Positions 1 through 8,427 of a DNA stretch of 64,000 nucleotides are shown piece by piece. The notes below the pieces were generated by a model. It worked only from the letters and a program-made list of their open reading frames with translations, was not told where the DNA came from and searched no databases. The stretch spans positions 1,201,518 to 1,265,517 of the forward strand of contig NZ_GL732439.1 in NCBI RefSeq assembly GCF_000187465.1, in the 5' to 3' direction. The translations under genes and the position numbers were made by a program. This DNA is from Streptococcus infantis ATCC 700779. GTDB lineage: Bacteria; Bacillota; Bacilli; Lactobacillales; Streptococcaceae. Numbering within the stretch: position 1 is the stretch's first letter; the number at the start of each line of letters is the position of its first letter.

Positions 1-248
1 TTGATCAACTCACGGTAACGGTTAACGTCGTTTTTACGCAAGTATGCAAGCAAGTTACGACGGCGACCGATTTTCTTCATCAATCCACGGTAAGTAGCGT
101 GGTCTTTTTTGTGTTGTTTGATGTGTTCGTTAAGGTGGTTGATTTCCCAAGTAAGGACAGCAACTTGAACCTCTACTGAACCTGTATCACCTTCGTGACG
201 TGCATATTGTGCAATGATTTCATTTTTTTTCTCTTTTGAGATTGCCAT
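1..248 (-). CDS. rpsO: 30S ribosomal protein S15 (partial, C-terminus beyond left edge)
   Basis: Reading leftwards from the ATG at 246-248 gives [20 protein letters not shown] and then the S15 core with [20 protein letters not shown] and the basic stretch [21 protein letters not shown]15 binds 16S rRNA early in assembly of the 30S platform. About 82 of the usual 89 codons are present; the last few fall outside the window. A good Shine-Dalgarno (AAAAGGAG) lies just before the ATG. It is divergent from the membrane-protein gene at 454 and has its own promoter. Identity is certain from the sequence. Confidence 0.97.
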   Translation of the reverse strand, partial: MAISKEKKNEIIAQYARHEGDTGSVEVQVAVLTWEINHLNEHIKQHKKDHATYRGLMKKIGRRRNLLAYLRKNDVNRYRELI

Positions 249-338
249 GATGTTTCTCCTTTTTATTTGGCTTCATCCGAGTGACAGGTTGGCATGCCTG
301 TAACCAAGAAGAAGTTATTTGTCTTTACGACATTTCTT

Positions 339-367
339 ATTTTACCAAGAACTAAGTTCTTTGTCAA
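339..367 (-). promoter_or_regulatory. rpsO promoter with palindromic spacer
   Basis: On the minus strand TTGACA (362-367) is separated by 17 nt from TAAAAT (339-344). The spacer is largely the inverted repeat AAGAACT-N-AGTTCTT (347-361). The transcript would have a 5' leader of about 85 nt containing a short hairpin, ACAGG/CCTGT (near 280-300). That hairpin could be an S15 autoregulatory site, but this is inference. Confidence 0.75.
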
Positions 368-371
368 CTGA

Positions 372-402
372 TTTACTATTCTTACCGCAAAAGTGCTATA
401 AT
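372..402 (+). promoter_or_regulatory. probable promoter of the membrane-protein gene at 454
   Basis: A perfect TATAAT lies at 397-402. The -35 is weak: TTTACT at 372-377, 19 nt upstream. It is divergent from, and almost abuts, the rpsO promoter. Confidence 0.55.
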
Positions 403-453
403 AGTTATAGGAAGGATATCTAAGTTGACATCTTGAAAAGAGAGGTGATTACC

Positions 454-828
454 ATGCGTAAATTCTCGCAATATCTCCCCTACTATCTGGTCATATTTTT
501 CTTTTATTGGCCACTTTATGAGCTGTTATTATGGACTATTACTAAAAACTATATCTTGAAGGAGCTCACCATCGGCAACGTTATTATCTTCTCTCCACTG
601 GTGACTTTCATAGTATCACTATTCTACTCTTATCGTTTCAAGTTCTCAGTTTGGTGGTTAATTGGAGTTGGCTTGCTCTTTTGCTTTACTATCATTACTT
701 TCGGAGAATTTATCCTTCTCTACTTCCTAGCCTATGAAATCTTTACCCTCGCGGGTATGGCTGTCGGTGTAGCTATTAAGAATCTAGTGCAAAAACTGAA
801 AAGGAAAAAACTTTCACAAAATCCTTGA
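454..828 (+). CDS. small integral membrane protein of unknown function
   Basis: This 124-residue protein starts MRKFSQYLPYYLVIFFFYWP. It has three to four hydrophobic segments (about residues 10-28, 42-58, 68-90 and 95-110) and a basic tail (QKLKRKKLSQ). I do not recognise a family. The ATG at 454 is preferred over the in-frame TTG at 433, because GAGAGGTGATT sits at normal Shine-Dalgarno distance before 454. The -35 of the next transcription unit overlaps the stop codon, so this gene ends where the T-box transcript begins. Confidence 0.75.
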   Translation: MRKFSQYLPYYLVIFFFYWPLYELLLWTITKNYILKELTIGNVIIFSPLVTFIVSLFYSYRFKFSVWWLIGVGLLFCFTIITFGEFILLYFLAYEIFTLAGMAVGVAIKNLVQKLKRKKLSQNP

Positions 829-852
829 AAAATCTCACAATCATGCTATAAT
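825..852 (+). promoter_or_regulatory. promoter of the T-box / MazG-like / thrS transcript
   Basis: TTGAAA (825-830), a 16-nt spacer, then TATAAT (847-852). Transcription would begin near 858, at the base of the T-box leader. Confidence 0.8.
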
Positions 853-857
853 AATGC

Positions 858-1070
858 ATAGAGACAAGTCACTTAGCCCCTTTCTACCAGAGAGTGCGTG
901 GTTGCTGAGAACGCATAGGAAGCCTAAACTGATACTACTCTACTGACTTTTATGCAAACATAAAACGGTGGCCACGTTAGAGCCAATCAGAGGTGTCCCT
1001 CTTTTTTGAGGAACATAAATGAAGGTGGAACCACGTTGCGACGTCCTTTTTAGGATGTCGCAATTTTTTT
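858..1070 (+). promoter_or_regulatory. T-box leader (tRNA-Thr sensing, inferred from thrS)
   Basis: The leader has the T-box landmarks in order: a long stem I region with AGAGAGTGCGTGGTTGCTGAGA, several ACT/ACC triplets that could serve as a threonine specifier, the conserved GGTGGAACCACG (1024-1035), and a terminator hairpin with stem TTGCGACGTCC/GGATGTCGCAA followed by seven Ts (1036-1068). Uncharged tRNA would favour the antiterminator and read-through into the downstream genes. I cannot fix the specifier triplet without folding. Confidence 0.93.
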
Positions 1071-1085
1071 ATGAGGAGACTAACC

Positions 1086-1409
1086 ATGGAGTTGCAAGAA
1101 TTAGTGGAACGCAGTTGGGCAATCCGACAAGCTTATCATGATCTGGAAGTTAAGCATCATGATTCCAAGTGGACGGTAGAAGAAGACCTCTTGGCTTTAT
1201 CGAATGATATTGGAAATTTCCAACGATTAGTGATGACCAAGCAAGGACGCTACTATGATGAAACACCCTACACACTGGAACATAAACTTTCAGAAAATAT
1301 CTGGTGGCTAGTAGAACTTTCTCAACGTTTGGATATAGACATCCTGACGGAAATGGAAAACTTCCTCTCTGATAAAGAAAAGCAGTTGAACATTAAAACT
1401 AGGAAGTAG
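1086..1409 (+). CDS. MazG-like (all-alpha NTP pyrophosphohydrolase-like) protein
   Basis: The 107-residue product starts MELQELVERSWAIRQAYHDL and is predicted to be all helical. The acidic helix EEDLLALSNDIGNFQRLV (about residues 31-48) and the later HKLSENIWWLVELSQRLDIDI (about 70-90) resemble the two metal-binding helices of MazG-like NTP pyrophosphohydrolases. The first match is imperfect, so enzymatic activity is uncertain. ATG 1086 has GAGGAG upstream and lies directly after the T-box terminator. The gene therefore sits between the riboswitch and thrS, and its transcription should follow threonyl-tRNA charging. Confidence 0.7.
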   Translation: MELQELVERSWAIRQAYHDLEVKHHDSKWTVEEDLLALSNDIGNFQRLVMTKQGRYYDETPYTLEHKLSENIWWLVELSQRLDIDILTEMENFLSDKEKQLNIKTRK

Positions 1410-1459
1410 GCTGCTAATAAAAAGTCAATGCATAGAAACTATGGAAAAAGGAGAATACC

Positions 1460-3403
1460 ATGATCAAAATTACATTCCCAGATGGCGCTGTTCGTGAATT
1501 CGAATCTGGCGTTACAACTTTTGAAATTGCTCAATCAATTAGCAATTCTCTAGCTAAAAAAGCTCTTGCTGGTAAATTCAACGGCAAACTCATCGACACT
1601 ACTCGTGCGATTACTGAAGACGGAAGCATCGAAATCGTGACACCAGATCACGAAGATGCATTGGATATCTTGCGTCACTCAGCAGCCCACTTGTTCGCTC
1701 AAGCAGCTCGTCGCCTCTTCCCAGACATTCACTTGGGTGTCGGTCCAGCTATCGAAGATGGTTTCTACTACGATACAGATAACCAAGCTGGTCAAATCTC
1801 TAACGAAGATCTTCCTCGTATCGAAGAAGAAATGCAAAAAATCGTTAAAGAAAACTTCCCATCTATTCGCGAAGAAGTAACTAAAGATGAAGCCCGTGAA
1901 ATCTTCAAGAACGACCCATATAAATTGGAATTGATCGAAGAGCACTCAGAAGACGAGGGTGGCTTGACCATCTACCGTCAAGGTGAGTATGTAGACCTTT
2001 GCCGTGGTCCTCATGTCCCATCAACAGGCCGTATCCAAATCTTCCACCTTCTCCATGTAGCTGGTGCTTACTGGCGCGGAAATAGCGACAACGCTATGAT
2101 GCAACGGATCTATGGTACAGCTTGGTTCGACAAGAAAGACTTGAAAAACTACCTTCAAATGCGTGAAGAGGCCAAAGAACGTGACCACCGTAAACTTGGT
2201 AAAGAGCTTGATTTATTCATGATTTCTCAAGAAGTTGGTCAAGGTCTTCCATTCTGGTTGCCAAATGGGGCGACTATCCGTCGTGAGTTAGAACGCTACA
2301 TCGTCGACAAGGAGTTAGCTTCTGGCTATCAACACGTTTACACTCCACCACTTGCTTCTGTAGAGCTTTACAAGACTTCTGGTCACTGGGATCACTACCA
2401 AGAGGACATGTTCCCAACTATGGATATGGGAGATGGGGAAGAATTTGTCCTTCGCCCAATGAACTGTCCACACCACATCCAAGTCTTTAAACACCATGTT
2501 CACTCATACCGTGAATTGCCAATCCGTATCGCTGAAATCGGGATGATGCACCGCTATGAAAAATCTGGTGCCCTCACTGGTCTTCAACGTGTGCGTGAAA
2601 TGTCTCTCAACGACGGTCACCTCTTTGTGACTCCAGAACAAATCCAAGAAGAATTCCAACGTGCCCTTCAGTTGATTATCGATGTTTATGAAGATTTCAA
2701 CTTGAATGAATACCGTTTCCGCCTCTCTCTTCGTGACCCTCAAGATACTCACAAGTACTTTGATAACGATGAAATGTGGGAAAATGCCCAAACCATGCTT
2801 CGTGCTGCCCTTGATGAAATGGGTGTTGACTACTTTGAAGCTGAAGGGGAAGCAGCCTTCTACGGACCAAAATTGGATATCCAGGTTAAGACTGCCCTTG
2901 GAAAAGAAGAAACCCTTTCTACGATCCAGCTTGACTTCTTGCTCCCAGAACGTTTCGACCTTAAATACATCGGAGCTGATGGTGAAGAACACCGTCCAGT
3001 TATGATTCACCGTGGTGTTATCTCAACGATGGAGCGCTTCACAGCTATCTTGATTGAAAACTACAAGGGTGCCTTCCCAACATGGCTTGCACCTCACCAA
3101 GTAACCCTTATCCCAGTTTCTAACGAAAAACACGTAGACTATGCTTGGGAAGTGGCTAAGAAACTTCGTGACCGTGGTGTCCGTGCTGATGTGGATGAAC
3201 GCAATGAAAAAATGCAGTTCAAGATTCGTGCTTCTCAAACTCAAAAAATTCCTTACCAATTGATCGTTGGTGACAAGGAAATGGAAGATGGAACTGTCAA
3301 CGTTCGTCGCTATGGACAAAAAGAAACAAACACTGTATCAGTAGATGAATTTGTAGCAACTATCCTAGCTGATATCGCTAACAAATCTCGTGTTGAGAAA
3401 TAA
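1460..3403 (+). CDS. thrS: threonyl-tRNA synthetase
   Basis: This 647-residue class II synthetase charges tRNA-Thr. It has an N-terminal TGS domain ([17 protein letters not shown]), an editing domain with [10 protein letters not shown] and the later cysteine and histidine, and a class II core with motif 2 [10 protein letters not shown] and [17 protein letters not shown]. The C-terminal anticodon-binding domain ends [19 protein letters not shown]. Length and motifs are complete. GGAGAATACC precedes the ATG. It is transcribed from the T-box promoter with the MazG-like gene, and a strong terminator follows. A diverged copy of its last 20 codons lies at 5059-5118. Confidence 0.98.
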   Translation: MIKITFPDGAVREFESGVTTFEIAQSISNSLAKKALAGKFNGKLIDTTRAITEDGSIEIVTPDHEDALDILRHSAAHLFAQAARRLFPDIHLGVGPAIEDGFYYDTDNQAGQISNEDLPRIEEEMQKIVKENFPSIREEVTKDEAREIFKNDPYKLELIEEHSEDEGGLTIYRQGEYVDLCRGPHVPSTGRIQIFHLLHVAGAYWRGNSDNAMMQRIYGTAWFDKKDLKNYLQMREEAKERDHRKLGKELDLFMISQEVGQGLPFWLPNGATIRRELERYIVDKELASGYQHVYTPPLASVELYKTSGHWDHYQEDMFPTMDMGDGEEFVLRPMNCPHHIQVFKHHVHSYRELPIRIAEIGMMHRYEKSGALTGLQRVREMSLNDGHLFVTPEQIQEEFQRALQLIIDVYEDFNLNEYRFRLSLRDPQDTHKYFDNDEMWENAQTMLRAALDEMGVDYFEAEGEAAFYGPKLDIQVKTALGKEETLSTIQLDFLLPERFDLKYIGADGEEHRPVMIHRGVISTMERFTAILIENYKGAFPTWLAPHQVTLIPVSNEKHVDYAWEVAKKLRDRGVRADVDERNEKMQFKIRASQTQKIPYQLIVGDKEMEDGTVNVRRYGQKETNTVSVDEFVATILADIANKSRVEK

Positions 3404-3437
3404 AACGATCACAGTCTGAGAAACATTTTTCAGTAAG

Positions 3438-3470
3438 AAAAAGCAACAACTATTTCAGTTGTTGCTTTTT
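3438..3470 (+). terminator. thrS terminator
   Basis: The stem AAAAGCAACAAC / GTTGTTGCTTTT has a short loop and ends in a T-run. From 3471 to 3614 I see no gene. Confidence 0.9.
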
Positions 3471-3614
3471 ATATTTTATTTAACCTGAGCTAGTAGTGAT
3501 TGGTCAAACCACCACAAATGATATTCTCATCAACAATCCTTTCTATCCATTAACTTTTGGATATAGGATATCCTCCCAAGATTTGCTTCCATGAGTTAGA
3601 TAAGTTGACTATCC

Positions 3615-4664
3615 TTAGTCCTTGTCTGCCTCAATTTCTTTTACGATGTCATCTTGTGAATCTTTTTCAGAGAGTTTTTGATCGATATACTTGTCAATGT
3701 TTTCGTAAAATTCCTTAATCGTCTCACTATCTAATTTTGCCGAATTATGGAATTGCTTGACTTTCAATTGAACAGATTGAATACCGTAAGAGGCTTGTTT
3801 TTGGCGAATGGTTTCTAATTCTTCTTCTGAAATCGGATCTCCAACAACCGTCAAGACCAATTCATTATTACTTGACTTGTAGACTTGATTAATGACCGTA
3901 TGATTGGCGAACACATTTTCTACAAACTGTTTGATCCCTTCTTTTCGCGCTTGATCCATCGTCAGAGTGACTGCTGAATAGCTGGCTGGAAGGATCAATA
4001 ATACAATCAAGGATATCAACCCAATTTTCATTTTAATGCTTAGCTCATTAAATGAACTTAAGGGAGATTTTCTCATAAAAATTCTTGTTCCAACAATGTT
4101 GATTAGCATGATAAAGACACAGTTGATCAAGAAAAGATAAAGGGCCCCGAATAAAAATCGTACATTTCCATTAGCTAAACCATAGCCTGCAGTGCAGATA
4201 GGTGGCATCAGAGCTGTTGCGATGGCTACTCCTGGTACGATATTGTTTGCTTCTTTTTTCCTTGAACCAATGAAACCTGCTATCCCACCAGCAATAGCAA
4301 TGAGAACATCCCAAATGGTTGGAGAGGTTCGTGCAATCAACTCGCTACTTGCATAAGATAAGGGAGACATCCAGAAATACAAAGTCGAGACAAGCAAACT
4401 GACCAATACTTGAGTAAGTAAAACCTGTAGAGATTGCTTGATTAAACGTGTATCAAAAATAGCTAAACCGAATCCCAGTCCAACAATCGGTGTCATAAGA
4501 GGGGAAATCAGCATGGCTCCAATAACAACTGCTGTTGAATTCATATTTAGACCTATAGAGGCAATAAAAATCGAACACATCAAAATCACTGTATCTCTTA
4601 ATCGAACATGAAGGTCATCATATAGTTTCTCGCGGAATTCACGTGTTGAATAGTTTCCAGTCAT
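3615..4664 (-). CDS. DUF389 / TIGR00341 family membrane protein
   Basis: The protein has 349 residues. The hydrophobic half (about residues 25-235) contains the family signatures GLNMNSTAVVIGAMLISPLMTPIVG and VPGVAIATALMPPICTAGYGLA with several predicted membrane helices. The C-terminal third is soluble and ends in an acidic tail (DIVKEIEADKD). The biochemical role of DUF389 proteins is not established. The ATG at 4664 has AAAAGGAGTAATC upstream. It is a single gene on the opposite strand to thrS, lying between thrS and a copy of the thrS 3' end. This suggests the gene arrived as an insertion. Confidence 0.88.
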   Translation of the reverse strand: MTGNYSTREFREKLYDDLHVRLRDTVILMCSIFIASIGLNMNSTAVVIGAMLISPLMTPIVGLGFGLAIFDTRLIKQSLQVLLTQVLVSLLVSTLYFWMSPLSYASSELIARTSPTIWDVLIAIAGGIAGFIGSRKKEANNIVPGVAIATALMPPICTAGYGLANGNVRFLFGALYLFLINCVFIMLINIVGTRIFMRKSPLSSFNELSIKMKIGLISLIVLLILPASYSAVTLTMDQARKEGIKQFVENVFANHTVINQVYKSSNNELVLTVVGDPISEEELETIRQKQASYGIQSVQLKVKQFHNSAKLDSETIKEFYENIDKYIDQKLSEKDSQDDIVKEIEADKD

Positions 4665-4780
4665 TGATTACTCCTTTTATTTCATATAATCTTGTTTCTG
4701 CATGGATGATGGTAGAGAGACTTCTGTCCAATCTTACATATTTTTAATTCTCACCTGTCATTCTTTTGAAAATTATCCTT

Positions 4781-4887
4781 TATACTCAATGAAAATCAAA
4801 GAGCAAACTAGGAAGCTAGCCGCAGGCTGTACTTCAGTACGGTAAGGCGACGCTGACGTGGTTTGAATTTGATTTTCGAAGAGTATT
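4781..4887 (+). repeat. BOX element, boxA-boxC form without a full boxB
   Basis: TATACTCAATGAAAATCAAA plus GAGCAAACTAGGAAGCTAGCC matches the boxA sequence known from S. pneumoniae. GGTAAGGCGACGCTGACGTG and TTTGA...GATTTTCGAAGAGTATT match boxC. The ends are inverted repeats (TATACTC / GAGTATT). The boxB module is essentially absent. The surrounding 4665-5050 holds no gene that I can support. Confidence 0.9.
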
Positions 4888-5009
4888 AAATATCCATCAG
4901 TCCATCCTTGATATTATATCAAAAATTTTACAGTCTTTCTCTGAAGAAATCAATTAATTTAAAAGATAAAGAAAGGAAGAAATTTTTGTATCCTTATCCG
5001 TTGAAGAAG

Positions 5010-5045
5010 AAAAACGATATCTCCTCTGAAAGTAGATACCGTTTT
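5010..5045. terminator. terminator-like inverted repeat
   Basis: AAAACGATATCT and AGATACCGTTTT pair with one mismatch around an 11-nt loop. This is a possible bidirectional terminator, but no gene obviously feeds into it from the left. Confidence 0.5.
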
Positions 5046-5058
5046 AATGTTTAAACAT

Positions 5059-5118
5059 GATGAGTTTGTAGCAGCAATCCTAGCTGATATCGCCAACAAA
5101 TCACGTGTTGTGAAATAA
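5059..5118 (+). pseudogene. relic of the thrS 3' end
   Basis: Reading + from 5059 gives [19 protein letters not shown] and a stop. The thrS C-terminus is [19 protein letters not shown] and a stop. Similarity stops abruptly upstream, where FKH replaces VSV. The copy has no start or gene body. It is a fragment left by duplication, recombination or insertion next to the thrS 3' end. Confidence 0.9.
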
Positions 5119-5154
5119 GAGATAAAACCTTGTACAAAATCCCAGCTCTAGAAA

Positions 5155-5331
5155 AGAGGCTGGGACAAAAGTCCTAGCCTCTCAATTGTCTTTGGATTGT
5201 CGAGCAAGACGCAGTGGTTGAGTGGGCTCTACTACGCTGATTTCATCAGCTTTTACAGCCCTACTCAACTGTGCGGAGGTGGGACGACGAAATCGAATTC
5301 TAACGAATTAACGATTTCTGTCCCACTCTCT
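5155..5331. repeat. 177-bp MITE-like repeat, copy 1
   Basis: The ends are imperfect inverted repeats (AGAGGCTGGGACA at left, reverse complement of the right end AGAGAGTGGGACA). Inside are further stems: GGGAC...GTCC near the left end, GTTGAGT...ACTCAAC, and GCTGAT...ATCAGC. A second copy at 52815-52992 differs by two substitutions and one inserted base. There is no coding content; the open frame crossing it is accidental. Confidence 0.9.
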
Positions 5332-5349
5332 TTTTTGATGTTTCTGTTT

Positions 5350-7341
5350 TTACATTTGAACAATTTTGCGATAGCTTCTTGAAGTAATCATAAAGATTAG
5401 GACATAGACTAAAGCAAAGATACCACAAATGGAAAGAGTTACGCTTAACATCATGGCTGAATCAACAACACCAACGACCTTGAGAATCAGGCTCAACATG
5501 TGATAAGCAAAAGCCAGATGAAGGAAGGCAAAGGCCAGAGGTAGGAAGAAAACAGTCAAGACCTGCTTGTTAATGGTTTGCTTGATTTGTTTTTGATCCA
5601 AACCAACCTTTTGCAGAATGACAAAGCGTTCACGGTCTTCATAACCTTCTGAAATTTGTTTATAGTAGATAACGAGTACAGTACCTACCATAAAGATGAT
5701 AGAGAGAAAAATACCGATAAAGAGGACTCCACCAAAGAGAGCGTTCATTTCGACAGTTGACTCACTCGCAATGTTTGCACCGTAAACCATACCATTCTCG
5801 TTCTTGAGATTGTGACTGAAATTATTCACATACGCATCGAAATCATCAGATAGCTTTAACTGTTCCTCTTTACTTGCTGTCACATCCATTCCACCATATA
5901 GCTGAGTGTATATAGCAGAATCCTGGTATTTATCTAAAAAGTCCTGCAAATTTGAGACAACAAGGTAGTTATAATCTGAGATCAAAAGTACATACTGGTT
6001 AGCAACATGGTCTCTGAGGAAATCTTGCTGGATTGCTTCCTTGATAGTATAGTTCTGATTGTTAAGACTGAATGCTTTTTGACCTTTAAGGCCATCGTTC
6101 TTAGCGAATAGTCCCACCTCATTATTCGTAAGGTTCAGCTTTTGTCCAGTCATTTTTTCATAATCTTTTTGATCAAAAACCAGGAAGACTGTCTTAGGCA
6201 TGACATTGTTTTGCCCTTTTTCAAAGGCGGTTAATTTTGTCCCGTCTTGACTAGAAAGGCCGAAACTTGCATAGCTAAGAACATCCTTAGTGCTGATTGT
6301 TAGGTTCTTTTCCTTGGCATACTGAGTTAAAAGTTGGTCTAAATCCTCAACTTCTACATTTTGTCCTGAAATTGACATATCGTGAGGATACAGGAGTTTT
6401 TTAATATTTTCAGAACCATTGTAGATACTGGTTGCTGCCGACATGGTGACCAAAACCATGGTGGAAAGGATGGCGATAGTCGCTAAACCAACCGCATTTT
6501 TCTTCATACGGAAAATGAGGTTAGAAACAGAGATGAGATTGTTAGGTTTGTAGTAATATTTCTTGTTTTTCTTGAGCATTTTCAAGAAAACTGTAATCCC
6601 AGCATTGAACAAGAGATAGGTTCCTAAAATGACCAGTATTACAGCTAAAAAGAAGGTAGAAATAGCTAATAGAGCATTTGTTACGCTTTGAGCTAGATAA
6701 TAGCCACTACCTAAAGAGAGTAGTCCCAAGATTGTCTGAAACACTAGGAAACGGCCCTTCTTCTCACCTTTTGCTTTCTCACGAGATAGTTGGAGAGCAT
6801 CCATACGGATAATGCGGATAGCATTTAGGAAGACAATGACTAAAAAGATAAAACCAAATACCAGAAGGATGGAAAGGACTACGGACCATTGGAAGGTTGC
6901 GACTAGCTCCACCTTCATCTTTGAAAGTTTAAGTAGTAAAGCGAAAATCAGATTATCAAAGAGGGCACCAATTCCAATACCAGCAGTGACTGTTACTAAC
7001 CCAAATATCAAGAGTTCCTTAAAGGTCATACTAATCAGATGACGCTTCTCCAAGCCCAACATACCATATATACCCAGTTCTTTGGAACGATTTTTCATGA
7101 CAAAACTGTTGGCATAAAGGACGATAATGGCAGATGCAAGTGTTACTACGATGAGACCTAGTTGTAGGGTAAATTGAATAGAAGATCCACCCCGCATTTC
7201 TACCATTTTAGGATTAAAAGTTAATGAATAAAATAGGTAGCTGATAGTAACTGCAAGGAGAACTGCTAGTGCAAAAGGATAATAGAGTTTGCGGTTTTTG
7301 ATTAAGTTGGAAATGGCCAACTTATTGGTTAATCGAAACAT
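5350..7341 (-). CDS. BceB/VraG-type ABC transporter permease (FtsX-like)
   Basis: A 663-residue permease. It has an N-terminal helix (about 18-40), three helices at about 55-190 including MKNRSKELGIYGMLGLEK, and further helices up to about 300. A large extracellular domain spans about 310-525, followed by three C-terminal helices. This layout, with a domain of about 200 residues between helices VII and VIII, is typical of peptide-antibiotic sensing and resistance transporters such as BceB and VraG. The ATPase gene ends one base upstream. With the kinase-regulator pair at 8428-10072 it should form a bacitracin- or bacteriocin-response module. The substrate cannot be read from the sequence. Confidence 0.9.
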   Translation of the reverse strand: MFRLTNKLAISNLIKNRKLYYPFALAVLLAVTISYLFYSLTFNPKMVEMRGGSSIQFTLQLGLIVVTLASAIIVLYANSFVMKNRSKELGIYGMLGLEKRHLISMTFKELLIFGLVTVTAGIGIGALFDNLIFALLLKLSKMKVELVATFQWSVVLSILLVFGFIFLVIVFLNAIRIIRMDALQLSREKAKGEKKGRFLVFQTILGLLSLGSGYYLAQSVTNALLAISTFFLAVILVILGTYLLFNAGITVFLKMLKKNKKYYYKPNNLISVSNLIFRMKKNAVGLATIAILSTMVLVTMSAATSIYNGSENIKKLLYPHDMSISGQNVEVEDLDQLLTQYAKEKNLTISTKDVLSYASFGLSSQDGTKLTAFEKGQNNVMPKTVFLVFDQKDYEKMTGQKLNLTNNEVGLFAKNDGLKGQKAFSLNNQNYTIKEAIQQDFLRDHVANQYVLLISDYNYLVVSNLQDFLDKYQDSAIYTQLYGGMDVTASKEEQLKLSDDFDAYVNNFSHNLKNENGMVYGANIASESTVEMNALFGGVLFIGIFLSIIFMVGTVLVIYYKQISEGYEDRERFVILQKVGLDQKQIKQTINKQVLTVFFLPLAFAFLHLAFAYHMLSLILKVVGVVDSAMMLSVTLSICGIFALVYVLIFMITSRSYRKIVQM

Positions 7342-7342
7342 A

Positions 7343-8101
7343 CTAGTTCACCTCACTTGCCATAACAGTCAAGGTGTCAGAGATTTCTTGGAACATCTGA
7401 CGATCCGTCTTTTCACCACGGTAGATTTGATTATAGAGAATACCGTCCTTGATGAAAAGAACACGTTTTGCACGGCTAGCCGCAGCTGTCGAGTGGGTTA
7501 CCATGAGAATGGTTTGTCCTTGTTCATTGATTTGATCAAAGATATCAAGGAGGGCTGCAGACGATTTAGAATCTAGAGCACCTGTTGGCTCGTCCGCAAG
7601 AAGAATTTCTGGTTCTGTGATGATAGCCCGTGCAACTGCTACCCTTTGTTTTTGCCCTCCAGAGATTTCATAAGGGTACTTCTCCTGCAATTGATTGATG
7701 CCAAGATTTTCAGCCGTTACGACCAATTTTTTCATCATTTCTGTAATAGGCTTTCTAGACAATACCAAAGGGAGTAAGATATTGTCTTTAACAGAAAGCG
7801 TATCTAACAAATTGAAGTCTTGGAAGACAAAGCCTAACTTTTCACGACGGAAGCTTGATGCTTCAGAATTTTTAATGGTAGCTGTGTCAGTTCCATTTAG
7901 GTAGACCTGCCCACGCGTTGGCTTGTCAAGCATAGCAAGAATATTCAGTAGAGTCGATTTACCAGATCCAGACTCACCCATGATAGCAACGTAGTCGCCT
8001 TTTTCAACGGTAAAGTGAATATCTTTCAGGGCCTCTACTTGGTTGCCTTGAAAGCGAGTTTTATAAATCTTTTGAACGTGTTTTACATCTAATAGTGTCA
8101 T
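7343..8101 (-). CDS. BceA/VraF-type ABC transporter ATP-binding protein
   Basis: This 252-residue ATPase has Walker [10 protein letters not shown] (about residues 39-47), a Q-loop in VFQDFNLL, the signature [15 protein letters not shown] (about 145-160), Walker [14 protein letters not shown] and an H-loop MVTHS. It belongs to the LolD/MacB-like subfamily that pairs with FtsX-like permeases. It stands directly upstream of the permease (1 nt apart) and 15 nt downstream of the 37-codon gene, so the three are one transcript. The Shine-Dalgarno AAAAAGGAGAAG precedes the ATG. Confidence 0.93.
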   Translation of the reverse strand: MTLLDVKHVQKIYKTRFQGNQVEALKDIHFTVEKGDYVAIMGESGSGKSTLLNILAMLDKPTRGQVYLNGTDTATIKNSEASSFRREKLGFVFQDFNLLDTLSVKDNILLPLVLSRKPITEMMKKLVVTAENLGINQLQEKYPYEISGGQKQRVAVARAIITEPEILLADEPTGALDSKSSAALLDIFDQINEQGQTILMVTHSTAAASRAKRVLFIKDGILYNQIYRGEKTDRQMFQEISDTLTVMASEVN

Positions 8102-8116
8102 TTTAACTTCTCCTTT

Positions 8117-8230
8117 TTAATATCCCATTAATTGAAACTGAGCTTGCATCATTTCGATGCCGATTTGAACTCGCTCGATATCCTTTGGACTCGGCTTACT
8201 TGTATGTTTCTTTTGTAAAATTGTTTTCAT
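8117..8230 (-). CDS. 37-residue small protein heading the ABC transporter operon
   Basis: The frame reads MKTILQKKHTSKPSPKDIER then VQIGIEMMQAQFQLMGY and stop. It has a strong ribosome binding site (AAAAAGGAGAGGAACC-ATG). It carries no signal peptide or membrane segment; the N-terminus is basic and the second half looks helical. I know no function. Position (first gene of the operon, directly before the ATPase), start signals and clean reading frame argue that it is translated. Possible roles are a regulatory peptide or a small transporter subunit. Both are inference. Confidence 0.7.
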   Translation of the reverse strand: MKTILQKKHTSKPSPKDIERVQIGIEMMQAQFQLMGY

Positions 8231-8313
8231 GGTTCCTCTCCTTTTTCTTTATGCTCTAAGTTTACTCCAAAAAAAGAGGACTTGCCATAACATAACCTTA
8301 CAAAAGAGGCCTT

Positions 8314-8337
8314 TAATCTTACATTTTTGTAAGATTA
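8314..8337. promoter_or_regulatory. perfect 10-bp palindrome, candidate response-regulator operator
   Basis: TAATCTTACA and TGTAAGATTA are perfect inverted arms around TTTT. The core TTACA-N4-TGTAA resembles the inverted half-sites reported for BceR-type regulators. It lies 84-107 bp upstream of the 37-codon gene, where an activator of the operon would bind. The response regulator is encoded next to it. Confidence 0.7.
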
Positions 8338-8383
8338 CATTTTTTATCTAATTGAAGCCTTTTTCTCACTATATCAAGGTCTA

Positions 8384-8416
8384 AAGAAGAGCTTGAAAGG
8401 TTTCTTCCAAGCTCTT
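8384..8416 (-). terminator. terminator of the two-component system
   Basis: On the minus strand GAAGAGCTTG / CAAGCTCTTC forms a 10-bp stem followed by a short T stretch, directly after the kinase stop codon. Confidence 0.6.
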
Positions 8417-8427
8417 CACAATTCTTT

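Noticed and set aside
2504..3010. 168-codon minus-strand frame inside thrS
   Set aside because: Antisense shadow of a conserved synthetase gene; no start signal and no recognisable protein.
5197..5382. 61-codon + strand frame
   Set aside because: It lies within the 177-bp repeat and runs into the end of the permease gene; no ribosome site.
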